Virus record (IMG/VR): IMGVR_UViG_3300036979_000888
Span: 1 to 64,000 of that record
DNA length: 64,000 bases
Direction: 5' to 3' (one strand)
Source: a virus
Part shown: one piece after another, positions 1-7,499 of the stretch
Layout: each line of letters opens with the position of its first letter
How positions within the stretch are numbered: the stretch's first letter is position 1
The notes under the pieces: generated by a model
Told to the model about the DNA's origin: nothing
The model's input: only the letters and a program-made list of their open reading frames with translations
The model's database searches: none
Made by a program: the position numbers and the translations under genes

Positions 1-2
1 AA

Positions 3-1277
3 GGTTTTGAAGGAGGTACTATTCCTCCAGGAGAAACTTGGTTAGAAACTATTGCAGGAAAACGTTGGGGAGCAGTTGTTCCTGAATTTGGGGGAAATCC
101 TTGGGCACACGCGGGAGCACATCAGAACAAATATACTCAGAATGCTTCTAACTGGTTGGATATTTGTCCGGGTTGGAATTACACTAGTGGCTACCCTGTA
201 ATATACCTGCTAAATGCAACGTTTCCGGCTACAACCGTTTCTATTCGAGAAATAGATACACGTAATTGGAATATGTTAGGGACATCAGTTGATCGTAATG
301 TCACTGTACCCGCAGACCATATTCCAGTTTCGATGTGTTGTGATGGACCTTTCATCTATGTTCTCTGTAGGGCCAATGTTGCAGGTACGAATAGCGCAAT
401 TCTCTGTTATAGTACTAACCCGTGGAACTCTACTCCAGTGTGGACTCGTACGTGTGCTGGATATGCAATAGGTACGGATATAAGCTCGTATTTACGTAGC
501 AAGATAATCATCGCCAGCGATACGCATTTGGCGATAACTTTCGGTGCTTTGATAACAAGTACGAGTCCAGGTGGAGCTATTATGGCTATTTTGGCCAAAG
601 ATAACAGCGTTATTACTTACGGAAGAGGCAATCTAGACGCCACGGGATTTGGTCCATCGGGTGGATTATGCTCAGATGGCGCCCATGTCCATTTTGGAGC
701 GCGTAAGGATGCTGTAGGCCCAGCTAACACAGCGTTAGCTTCGGCTGCTATTGCGGGACCTACAGGAGGCGGTCTCTATGCTGCTCCTAAAACGGAATCA
801 CACGCTTATCCTATTCACGATATGATATTCGATGGGCAAATGGTTTGGGCAATCCATAACGGAGGGCATATCTCGGTTTGGCATTTAAATCCAGATGAAT
901 TCTTATACGATTTTATAGACCTAGGGGATACCATCGCCGATGTTGATGATGGTTTTGGTAATATCACGTACATACAACGGTGTGCAATTGCTTTTGATGG
1001 GATACATATTTGGGTCGCTGCGCCATTAGCGGATTCGGCTCCTAGATACAATAGGTATTTTTCTAAGATAGATGCGATGGCTGCTTCACCCAACTACTCA
1101 AATGCGCAGGTTCCTCCTAAGTTAATAGTGAATAACAATTATATCTCTGGAGCACAAATTTGGGGTCGTATTTGTGCTTTTGCCGGTAGAGTGTGGGCAG
1201 TAAAATGTGTAGATTCTATCGCATCACCTGTTGGAACTTTGTTCGTTATCGCTAAGTCTGAGTCACGAGGATATTAA
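3..1277 (+). CDS. Virion-type protein with propeller-like repeats, N-terminus outside window
   Basis: The reading frame is open from the first base of the window, so only the C-terminal 424 residues or so are visible. I do not recognise a named family. The chain carries at least five short repeats of the form [hydrophobic]-[FCS]-D-G-x-x-[VI]-[WYH], such as CCDGPFIYV, CSDGAHVHF, IFDGQMVWA and AFDGIHIWV, with a degenerate last copy AFAGRVWAV. Each begins a predicted beta strand, and such regular repeats are typical of beta-propeller proteins. Aromatic residues, Gly and Asn are frequent and there is no membrane segment. It ends convergently with the next minus-strand gene, the two stop codons overlapping. 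A tail fibre or other receptor-contacting virion protein is the likeliest role, but this is inference. Confidence 0.7.
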   Translation, partial: GFEGGTIPPGETWLETIAGKRWGAVVPEFGGNPWAHAGAHQNKYTQNASNWLDICPGWNYTSGYPVIYLLNATFPATTVSIREIDTRNWNMLGTSVDRNVTVPADHIPVSMCCDGPFIYVLCRANVAGTNSAILCYSTNPWNSTPVWTRTCAGYAIGTDISSYLRSKIIIASDTHLAITFGALITSTSPGGAIMAILAKDNSVITYGRGNLDATGFGPSGGLCSDGAHVHFGARKDAVGPANTALASAAIAGPTGGGLYAAPKTESHAYPIHDMIFDGQMVWAIHNGGHISVWHLNPDEFLYDFIDLGDTIADVDDGFGNITYIQRCAIAFDGIHIWVAAPLADSAPRYNRYFSKIDAMAASPNYSNAQVPPKLIVNNNYISGAQIWGRICAFAGRVWAVKCVDSIASPVGTLFVIAKSESRGY

Positions 1278-1762
1278 ACAACGTACTCAAACCTCGCCGG
1301 CACTTCATCCAACTCCACTTTAACTGACGAATTTATCCACTGAGTAATCCCAGTAGCCGTCGCCATGCGCGCGAGTATGCCTAATCTCTCGGTCCCTTCT
1401 GTAGTTGCGAGCATGATGTCGTTCAGGTCGGGACCGTCCTTGGTGGCTTCGACGGCGGCCGGCCACATGTCCGAGATGGGTCCGTTGTTCAGGTAGTCGA
1501 GGAAGGCCTGTTCCATGATGCTGGCAGCGCCCTCGGGGTCGTCGACGATGACGAAGGCGACGATGAGGCGGGCGGTGAGGGCCTGGACAGCAGGCTCGCT
1601 TAGGTTGGACCCGAGGGCAATATCGACGCCGTCGAGGGTGGCAAAGGCGAAGTGCTGGGCAATCTGCCGGGCTAGGGCGTGTGCAGCAAGAACAACGGTT
1701 TCAGCGGGAGGAGCTGCAGAGAGCGCCGAGGCAAATCCCGCGATATTGTCCACGAGTGCCAC
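1274..1762 (-). CDS. Hypothetical protein, 162 aa, alpha-helical
   Basis: An open frame continues upstream of 1762, but that part overlaps the small Cys gene at 1765-1953. A GTG at 1762 lies 2 bases after that gene's stop codon, with GAGAAGG upstream, so I place the start there. The product is Ala-rich and probably all helical, with no recognisable catalytic motif, no Cys pairs and no membrane segment. It is the last gene of a minus-strand unit that begins with the RuvC-like gene at 2479. Its function is unknown. The longer 195-residue reading is possible but would overlap its neighbour by about 100 bases. Confidence 0.6.
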   Translation of the reverse strand: MALVDNIAGFASALSAAPPAETVVLAAHALARQIAQHFAFATLDGVDIALGSNLSEPAVQALTARLIVAFVIVDDPEGAASIMEQAFLDYLNNGPISDMWPAAVEATKDGPDLNDIMLATTEGTERLGILARMATATGITQWINSSVKVELDEVPARFEYVV

Positions 1763-1764
1763 GG

Positions 1765-1953
1765 CTAGAGCACCTTCTCGAGAAAGTCGATTTGCTCGAG
1801 GTCGAATCCGGCTGGCTGCTTTTTCAGGAAGATTTGAATCCCCTGCATACCCTCGTAGCAACCTTCACAGATATGTCCGAGGACATGTTCTCCGTGTTTC
1901 AATTCGATTGAGGTTACGGATTTGGGCTTAAAACAATTTGGGATGCTACACAT
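1765..1953 (-). CDS. Small Cys-motif protein, 62 aa
   Basis: A short protein with a CSIPNC pair at its N-terminus and a CEGC pair about 25 residues later, an arrangement that could bind one zinc ion as a treble-clef or ribbon fold. The rest is a charged helix. It overlaps the end of the RuvC-like gene by 8 bases and is followed at once by the 162 aa gene, so the three are probably one transcript. The function is unknown. Small zinc proteins of this kind in phages are often regulators or adaptors, but nothing here shows which. Confidence 0.6.
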   Translation of the reverse strand: MCSIPNCFKPKSVTSIELKHGEHVLGHICEGCYEGMQGIQIFLKKQPAGFDLEQIDFLEKVL

Positions 1954-2479
1954 CTTCGATCTCCAGTTGTTTGAGTTTAAAAAGGACTTCGAGTTGGGGG
2001 CGGTTTAAACCTTGAGGGTATACTGCTCCACGGGCGATTTCAGCCATCCATAGGGCGTCCGCCTCGTCGTCATCTTTAGCGGTTCCTGACCAATGATGCC
2101 AGCGTTTTCGTGCTGTTTCGATCATGTGTGCTTTATCCGCCAAACCGTTTCCCGTGGCAAACTTTTTGACAGCTGTCGGCGCTACGAGAAGAGTGGGAAT
2201 GGAGTGGTCGAAACAGACGAGTAGGAATAGACCTCGTATTTGTCCTAGTAAATCGGCCTTCATCGGTTTTTCGTAGGCAGGCGCTTCGATAACAGCAAAC
2301 CGCAGACGGCCGATATATGGGTCGAGAAAATGTCCGATATGGTCACGGATGAAAGCGAGGCGCTCTCCGCCACGAAGTTTCTTAGGTAGAATCTTTCCCG
2401 CGTACACGTACTGGCTATTCTCGCCGAGGAGGGCGTAGCCTGTGCTGGTAGCGGATGGGTCGATTCCCAAGAAATACAT
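1946..2479 (-). CDS. RuvC-like Holliday junction endonuclease
   Basis: A 177-residue RNase H-fold nuclease of the RuvC type, expected to cut four-way or branched DNA during recombination and before packaging. The N-terminus has the first catalytic Asp in GIDPSATSTGYA (D7). The second acidic residue is E65 in VIEAPAYE, and the C-terminal acidic cluster is KDDDEADAL (about residues 135-143). The length matches bacterial RuvC. The start at 2479 is preceded by GAGG with 6-base spacing. It is the first gene of a minus-strand unit and is divergent from the gene at 2514. In a phage its usual job is resolving branched replicative DNA for the terminase. Family assignment is strong, substrate is inferred. 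Confidence 0.88.
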   Translation of the reverse strand: MYFLGIDPSATSTGYALLGENSQYVYAGKILPKKLRGGERLAFIRDHIGHFLDPYIGRLRFAVIEAPAYEKPMKADLLGQIRGLFLLVCFDHSIPTLLVAPTAVKKFATGNGLADKAHMIETARKRWHHWSGTAKDDDEADALWMAEIARGAVYPQGLNRPQLEVLFKLKQLEIEDV

Positions 2480-2496
2480 TGTAACCTCATACTAGG

Positions 2497-2513
2497 CCAT
2501 CTATCATTCGAGC
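2497..2513 (+). promoter_or_regulatory. Candidate phage promoter box, start-proximal
   Basis: The sequence CCATCTATCATTCGAGC ends directly at the ATG of the gene at 2514, which has no Shine-Dalgarno site. It resembles the boxes at 54777 and 62991, which also abut an ATG. If CTATCATT acts as a -10 element, transcription would begin at or just before the start codon. This rests on comparison within the window only. Confidence 0.35.
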
Positions 2514-3167
2514 ATGGCCAAACTGAGTGTAACATACAGTCGCGAAGTTCTGGTAGACGGCTATTTTTTAAAAGTAGTCATCAACTCCGCTCCTGCCACG
2601 GACCCTTCGGGAAAGCTCGAGGAATCTCTCGTCATCAACACGTCGGACGAGGACATGGCGCGCTTCGCGACGCTTGTGGACCTTGAAGACCTGACGGTTG
2701 GACCAGGCCTTTATTGGTTCCAGGCGGATTCGTATTCGGCTGGTACTCCCCAGATAGGGGATACGCTGGTCTTCACGACCATTCCAGGTTCATGGGTAGA
2801 ACTCGGTTCTACTGCGCCCAAATCTTTTTTAATCGCCGCTGTCAATGGGACTCATTTTGCCTTGGAATCTACGACTGCATTTCCTTGTGGATTCACAGGG
2901 AATGTGACCTTCCATATTTTGGTAGGTGCGGGACCAACCGTTCGTGTAGCTTCTTCGACTCCGCGCGTCACTATTCGACGTTACAATCAGAACACTTCGG
3001 GGAATCCCTTGTACGTGCGCGTCGCGAGCGCGGCTGAGCTCTTTACTTCGATAGAGGACGCGACGAATAAGCAGGCAGCGCTGCAAGCGGAAGCCGCCTC
3101 GTTAATCGAAGCTACCGACTTGGAAGAAGAGTCCTTTACGGGGTCTATAACGGAGGTCTACGACTGA
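2514..3167 (+). CDS. Hypothetical virion-type protein, 217 aa
   Basis: The protein is rich in Thr, Ser and Val with alternating hydrophobic residues, suggesting mostly beta structure. Its last 40 residues form an Ala/Glu-rich helix. There is no enzyme motif or Cys pair. It begins a three-gene plus-strand unit (2514-4557) with 1-base gaps, so all three products are probably made together. The ATG has no Shine-Dalgarno site but sits right behind a candidate promoter box. I do not recognise a family. A tail or baseplate appendage component is plausible because the neighbours are virion-like. Confidence 0.7.
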   Translation: MAKLSVTYSREVLVDGYFLKVVINSAPATDPSGKLEESLVINTSDEDMARFATLVDLEDLTVGPGLYWFQADSYSAGTPQIGDTLVFTTIPGSWVELGSTAPKSFLIAAVNGTHFALESTTAFPCGFTGNVTFHILVGAGPTVRVASSTPRVTIRRYNQNTSGNPLYVRVASAAELFTSIEDATNKQAALQAEAASLIEATDLEEESFTGSITEVYD

Positions 3168-3168
3168 C

Positions 3169-3543
3169 ATGGCTGTTACCATTACAGTAAAACAAACACA
3201 GTCTATCGAAGCGGGAAATCTTTTCCGTGTTTTAGACGAAGTGACGAGCTCTACGGATATTTCGGCCGAAGTCTTTGTTTTCACGACTGAGACTCAGGCT
3301 TTCTCCCACGTCGCGACTGTGTACGATATTGAGCATATCCTAGACACGACCTATGCGGATGCGGTCACGAGTGGCGCCGAATATTACCGACTCGACACCG
3401 CCCAGAAGGACTACACAACTCAGGCGAAGGCCGAGGCGTTTGCCGCTTATACCTTGTCACGTATTAGAACTCTGGTCGGTGATTTCATTGAATACTCAGA
3501 TGGTTTTGAAGGCGTGACCACCTACATCTACACAGGGGCTTAA
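3169..3543 (+). CDS. Hypothetical virion-type protein, 124 aa, related to next gene
   Basis: A small protein with an N-terminal beta segment followed by a pattern of the type VFVFxxxTxxFxxVxTxYDIEHI, then a region ending in a helix (AKAEAFAAYTLSRI). The same order recurs in the first 120 residues of the next gene (IFVFQIL, FVRVGTPYDLENIPLTR, then AKDAVRSRI), so the two are likely paralogues. It starts 1 base after the previous stop codon and abuts the next ATG. Its function is unknown; both proteins may be subunits of the same virion structure. Confidence 0.7.
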   Translation: MAVTITVKQTQSIEAGNLFRVLDEVTSSTDISAEVFVFTTETQAFSHVATVYDIEHILDTTYADAVTSGAEYYRLDTAQKDYTTQAKAEAFAAYTLSRIRTLVGDFIEYSDGFEGVTTYIYTGA

Positions 3544-4557
3544 ATGACTGACACAACAGTGGTGATGACCAGTACGACGATTGCGCTCCCTAACGGGTCG
3601 AGCGTTTACCAGATAGATGCTGAGGTAACTGTTAAAGGAGATTTGCTTTATCCGAATATTTTCGTGTTTCAGATTTTGGACCCGCTGGATACGACGCGCG
3701 ATACCTTCGTGCGGGTGGGTACGCCTTATGACCTTGAGAATATTCCGCTGACTCGCGTAGCTGCAATAGCTGCAAGTCAGGAATACTTTCTCTCCTCAAC
3801 GTTGCAGCGCCGTTACTCTGATTTGAATACTGCCGTGCAGGCAAAGGACGCGGTGCGGTCGCGCATAGATAATTGCGTGCAGGCCTGGCAAACATATTCG
3901 ACCGACTTCTCAGGAACAGATACCAACTACCATCCAACAGCAGAAGCGACGTACGAGCAGCAGCTCAAAGACGATTATGTAGACGCGCGAGATGCACGCG
4001 TTGCGGCGGATGAAGTGGTAGCAGCTGCCGATATTGCATTAGTTTTGGCGCAGGATGCCGTTGACGACGCGGTTGCGGTCAGCACGATCTATCGGAATGA
4101 CTTAACTTTTACGGAGCAATCCTACGTTATTTATTGGGCACACTATTACGCAGCTGAAAATGCTTTTGCAGTTAATATGGCTGCGCGCTTTGCGGCTTTT
4201 AAAATACAGTACACTTCGCTATCGGGGAATCCTTATAAATCGTCAAGCGGATACGGCGATTCGTACGATACGTGGCTAGGGCAGCTGCAGATTATGGAAG
4301 TCGCGCTTACAGACCGAACAAATGTTGCCGGTGATGGCGCGGCGCTAGAAAGTGCTTTTGGAAACTTCCATGCTTCCATAGGTGGACTTTATACGACCCA
4401 ACAAGGCGTCATCGCCACCGCCAATGTCACCGTGGCAACTGCGGTCACGACAAAAAAAGAGGCCGAAGCCTCTTTGGCGTCGGCGCAGCTGGCGGAGGAT
4501 GCAGCCCTTGCTGCTGTCCTCGCCGTCTGCCCCGACTTCGATCTTGCTTCAGTCTGA
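3544..4557 (+). CDS. Virion-type protein with coiled-coil C-terminal region, 337 aa
   Basis: The first 110 or so residues resemble the preceding 124-residue protein. The rest is a long Ala-, Asp- and Thr-rich helical region (for example DARDARVAADEVVAAADIALVLAQ and a C-terminal stretch rich in AEASLASAQLAEDAALAAVLA), likely a coiled coil. It has no catalytic motif and no Cys pairs apart from one C-terminal Cys. The stop overlaps the end of the convergent Cys-rich gene by 9 bases. It looks like the paralogous domain with a helical extension added. A fibre or whisker component would fit but is not shown. Confidence 0.7.
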   Translation: MTDTTVVMTSTTIALPNGSSVYQIDAEVTVKGDLLYPNIFVFQILDPLDTTRDTFVRVGTPYDLENIPLTRVAAIAASQEYFLSSTLQRRYSDLNTAVQAKDAVRSRIDNCVQAWQTYSTDFSGTDTNYHPTAEATYEQQLKDDYVDARDARVAADEVVAAADIALVLAQDAVDDAVAVSTIYRNDLTFTEQSYVIYWAHYYAAENAFAVNMAARFAAFKIQYTSLSGNPYKSSSGYGDSYDTWLGQLQIMEVALTDRTNVAGDGAALESAFGNFHASIGGLYTTQQGVIATANVTVATAVTTKKEAEASLASAQLAEDAALAAVLAVCPDFDLASV

Positions 4558-5973
4558 TTCACGATTCAGTAAATGCATGGGGATATGCTGTCTTCCGTAA
4601 TAACGGAATCCATCGAAGATATCGTTGATGTCCAGGGGCCCGTAGAGTTCGCCTCTTTCGCTGCTGTCGCTGTACACAACTCTAACGCTGTCATACCGGG
4701 GTTGGGTATAACGTGTGCTATAAGAGGTACTATGCCAACCAGAATTGCGTGTGGGGGAATAGTTATATTGGCAGGTCATTTCGTAGAGAGCGAGGGTCGT
4801 ATCCGATATGGGCGCACAATCTTCGGGCTGTAATAGATTTTTGTCTTTGTCGTGTTTTTGTAGATATTCCGCGGCATCCAAGAATGTTTTGAAGTATCGC
4901 ATTGTCATTCGTGGTCTTGTTTTAAATCTGATGTTGATTCGAGTACTTTCAGCGCATAAATCCACCGACATGATGAGTTTATACCTGTTAGACCTCCATG
5001 GAAGGTCTCCTACGTTTTTGAGCACGTAGGCCATAGATTCTTTTGGAAAATCTTTATAGCGATTAGCGTAAGCGGCTATTAATTGTTCGCTCGTTACGTT
5101 CGTGGCTGAGTTACAATGAGCTACATATCTTTTGGACCTATAAGAATTGAATGAATCGCAGGATTTCTTAAGCGAGCAGGATACGCAGACCTGTTTTATT
5201 AGGCGTTGGCATTTTGCTTTTGTTTTTGCGGCTCGCGATTGTCGGTCACGGAGGTCGTCTATCTCTGCGAAGTCGTGCGCGGATATGTCTCGAATATAGG
5301 GCTGGAAGGCGGCGCGGCGCTCTGTGCGAGTCCCCCATTTGGTTCGTGTAATTGTATCAGTCTTCGTATAGATAGGAGATACCCATTTGTGTTCACCTAT
5401 TGGCGGATGCTTAGCCTTTTCTAGAATCTCGCGCAAGTCATCCGCATCAATATCGCTTAAATCGTCAGGACTTTCTTGTGCTGCTTTTATTGGGCAGGGT
5501 TCTCCGGGTGTATCCGCGTTATGTGTTCGGATGCACTCTTCACACCCTCCGGAGATACGCCAAGGCCGAGTACAGAGTCGGTAGAATTCGTAGAGGCGGG
5601 CAGCGTGTATAGTTCCGTCGGCGTTTATTAGAGCGATGGGTTCATCTAACTTCTGGTCTTTTAAAAGATTTAGCACCATATCAAAGCTGGGGACTGCCAC
5701 GCATTCTTCTGAGATTGAATCTGCACGACAGAGCACGAAGGGAATTTCGAGTTTAAGCGCAGCTAATTCTGCTGCACGTCGTCCGAGTTCTTCTGTCGTT
5801 TGTGCGGAAGAATTAAAGAGCAGGGCGGGATATGGATTTTGAACACTTCCAGCAGTAGCCAACGTGTAATACTTATCCTCCGCTGAGAACACCACATCCA
5901 GAGGTTTTTTCAATAGCTCCGCGGAGCTCGGCGTATAGGGTTTCACCTTTTCTAGGATCGACTTGTCGAACAT
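4549..5973 (-). CDS. Cys-rich protein downstream of the reverse transcriptase, 474 aa
   Basis: I do not recognise a family. Visible features are a Cys cluster CEECIRTHNADTPGEPC around residues 143-159, a basic helical stretch, and a second cluster VCVSCSLKKSC around residues 262-272, so two zinc or iron-sulfur sites are possible. The C-terminal third is rich in Tyr, Arg and Ser. The ATG at 5973 lies inside the reverse transcriptase gene, giving a 101-base overlap; AGAGGAAA upstream supports it. A TTG start just after the reverse transcriptase stop would shorten the protein by about 40 residues. Tight overlap suggests translational coupling and a shared task with the reverse transcriptase. It ends convergently with the gene at 3544. 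Confidence 0.75.
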   Translation of the reverse strand: MFDKSILEKVKPYTPSSAELLKKPLDVVFSAEDKYYTLATAGSVQNPYPALLFNSSAQTTEELGRRAAELAALKLEIPFVLCRADSISEECVAVPSFDMVLNLLKDQKLDEPIALINADGTIHAARLYEFYRLCTRPWRISGGCEECIRTHNADTPGEPCPIKAAQESPDDLSDIDADDLREILEKAKHPPIGEHKWVSPIYTKTDTITRTKWGTRTERRAAFQPYIRDISAHDFAEIDDLRDRQSRAAKTKAKCQRLIKQVCVSCSLKKSCDSFNSYRSKRYVAHCNSATNVTSEQLIAAYANRYKDFPKESMAYVLKNVGDLPWRSNRYKLIMSVDLCAESTRINIRFKTRPRMTMRYFKTFLDAAEYLQKHDKDKNLLQPEDCAPISDTTLALYEMTCQYNYSPTRNSGWHSTSYSTRYTQPRYDSVRVVYSDSSERGELYGPLDINDIFDGFRYYGRQHIPMHLLNRESD

Positions 5974-7015
5974 ACGCTACTTTTCCTCTCAGCCAGTGCA
6001 GTAACTGCTCTGGGTTATCAAAACCAGCACGCTGGTATTGGGTTTCGAAGCCATCGATGAGACAATTGTGCACGATGGCTCGTAGGTGTAGATAAGCGGC
6101 TCTATTGATTGTTATATGTTCGTTGAAGTTTAAACCGAGTAGATCTTTATTTTTGTTCGATGACCGTATATGGACTTTATTACGGTTAACCCGATATCCG
6201 GTCTCTTCGATAACTTCGATAAGCTCTTGAACGATTTGAATCTTTTCGTTGAAGGCAAAGTCGCGACCACATGTAAACGCTAGGTCATCCGCGTAACGGG
6301 AATACACCCAAGCGTAGGCACCGCTTAAGTTAAATTTCTCGTTCAATTTCTCTAAGTATTTACAGATGGGTTGGTCCAGGCGGTAATACGCCACTAGATT
6401 GCAGATAGCTCCCGAGGTAGGAGCCCCTTGCGGGACGCCATTACGCGTGCCCTCGGGGTAGTTTTTAGTGGGGCAGGGGATACCTTTTACGGTGACGATA
6501 TCCCGGATAGGTCCAGCGATTGCATTGGGAAAGCCCAGATTCTTTTCGAGCATCTCCCCTACCCAAAATCGCCGTGTTCGGTTGAAGAAGTCCACCAAAT
6601 CCATTTGGATGTACGCCCCCTTTCGAGGGCATTTGTGTTTTGGCGGTGTGAGCTCGGCTGAGTCACAGATAGGGCAGAATGCTATGTGCCGTGCGACCGC
6701 CATGGAGATATTTTGTCCCGGGCGGTATGCGGTTACATACACGGGCATATGCGCTTGTAGCTGATTTAAGAATCTTTCGTTCAGCCGTTTCTGTAGGAAT
6801 TTCATACAAGCGTTTGGTGCATGGATGAGTCGGAGTTTCCCCGATTTCTTTTTGATACGTATTAACCGATACTTTTGTTCACTCCCAACTACTACGCCGT
6901 ACCACAGCGTTTTGGTTCTTACTCCTATGTGGTTGGCTAGGCTAATATCGTCGAAAGGTAATTTCGACAATGGACCATTTGTGGTTATTACGAATATCTT
7001 AGGGTCTTCTTTCAA
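5873..7015 (-). CDS. Retron-like reverse transcriptase with Cys/His insertion
   Basis: A 380-residue RNA-directed DNA polymerase. The fingers have YRLIRIKKKSGKLRLIHAPN (residues 49-68). The first catalytic Asp is D139 in YIQMDLVDFFN, the primer-grip region includes NGVPQGAPTSGAICN (192-206), and the active site is YADD at 241-244. The NRNKVHI and LLGLNF motifs follow. Overall order is that of bacterial retron and group II-like enzymes. Deviations: the retron NAxxH motif reads AVARH, VTG reads LLG, and a CPIC...HKC insertion (residues 114-129) sits before the first Asp. The start is TTG preceded by GGAGGGG. Upstream and downstream genes overlap it, so no room is left for a separate msr-msd RNA. 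Role unknown: replication, defence or anti-defence are all possible. Confidence 0.9.
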   Translation of the reverse strand: MKEDPKIFVITTNGPLSKLPFDDISLANHIGVRTKTLWYGVVVGSEQKYRLIRIKKKSGKLRLIHAPNACMKFLQKRLNERFLNQLQAHMPVYVTAYRPGQNISMAVARHIAFCPICDSAELTPPKHKCPRKGAYIQMDLVDFFNRTRRFWVGEMLEKNLGFPNAIAGPIRDIVTVKGIPCPTKNYPEGTRNGVPQGAPTSGAICNLVAYYRLDQPICKYLEKLNEKFNLSGAYAWVYSRYADDLAFTCGRDFAFNEKIQIVQELIEVIEETGYRVNRNKVHIRSSNKNKDLLGLNFNEHITINRAAYLHLRAIVHNCLIDGFETQYQRAGFDNPEQLLHWLRGKVAYVRQVDPRKGETLYAELRGAIEKTSGCGVLSGG

Positions 7016-7499
7016 TACCCCTCCAGAAGTTGTTTAGGCAGGAGTTTGTCCCGGGGGTGCAATCCCCTACGATGAAGTGGTGTGAGCGTGCACAGTAAGT
7101 GCATGGAGGTTCGAAGATGCCGTTTTCAAGGAAATAGAATTTTCCTAGTCCGTGCCCGAGGGTCACGCTCTTTGCTTTAACCGATTTACGTGAGTACTGG
7201 TAAGCATATTTCTTTTCTCTCGTAACGTAAGTGGGGACCATAATACACGCGTTGCCGTGGAGTAAGAGGTCACAATATTCTTTAATTTCTTTGGTGCCCT
7301 CTTTCTTCACGATTATAGAAAGATTCTTAGATGGAAAAATTACCCATGCCGTTTTGAATAAATTTGCCAGTTCTGTAAACACCGTAGAAGTTACGATGTA
7401 ATAGACATTCCACGGTATGCGGTTGGGTTCTAGAGTTGAGACTCGGTGTGATGTGTAGCAGTCAGGGCGTTTGACCCTGATGACAGTTACGTCAGTCAT
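6999..7499 (-). CDS. Hypothetical protein with C-terminal Cys/His cluster, 166 aa
   Basis: The protein is basic, with a C-terminal cluster CTYCARSHHFIVGDC that could bind zinc. I do not recognise the family and see no catalytic signature. Its start overlaps the stop of the VWA gene by 8 bases, and its end overlaps the TTG start of the reverse transcriptase by 17 bases. The four genes from 9009 down to 4549 therefore look like one coupled operon. Position alone suggests it works with the reverse transcriptase or the VWA protein, for instance in nucleic-acid binding. Confidence 0.72.
   Translation of the reverse strand: MTDVTVIRVKRPDCYTSHRVSTLEPNRIPWNVYYIVTSTVFTELANLFKTAWVIFPSKNLSIIVKKEGTKEIKEYCDLLLHGNACIMVPTYVTREKKYAYQYSRKSVKAKSVTLGHGLGKFYFLENGIFEPPCTYCARSHHFIVGDCTPGTNSCLNNFWRGIERRP

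Noticed and set aside
4549-7015. Diversity-generating retroelement
   Set aside because: The enzyme has PQGAPTSG rather than the DGR-type SQ motif, and I found no template/variable repeat pair with A-specific changes.
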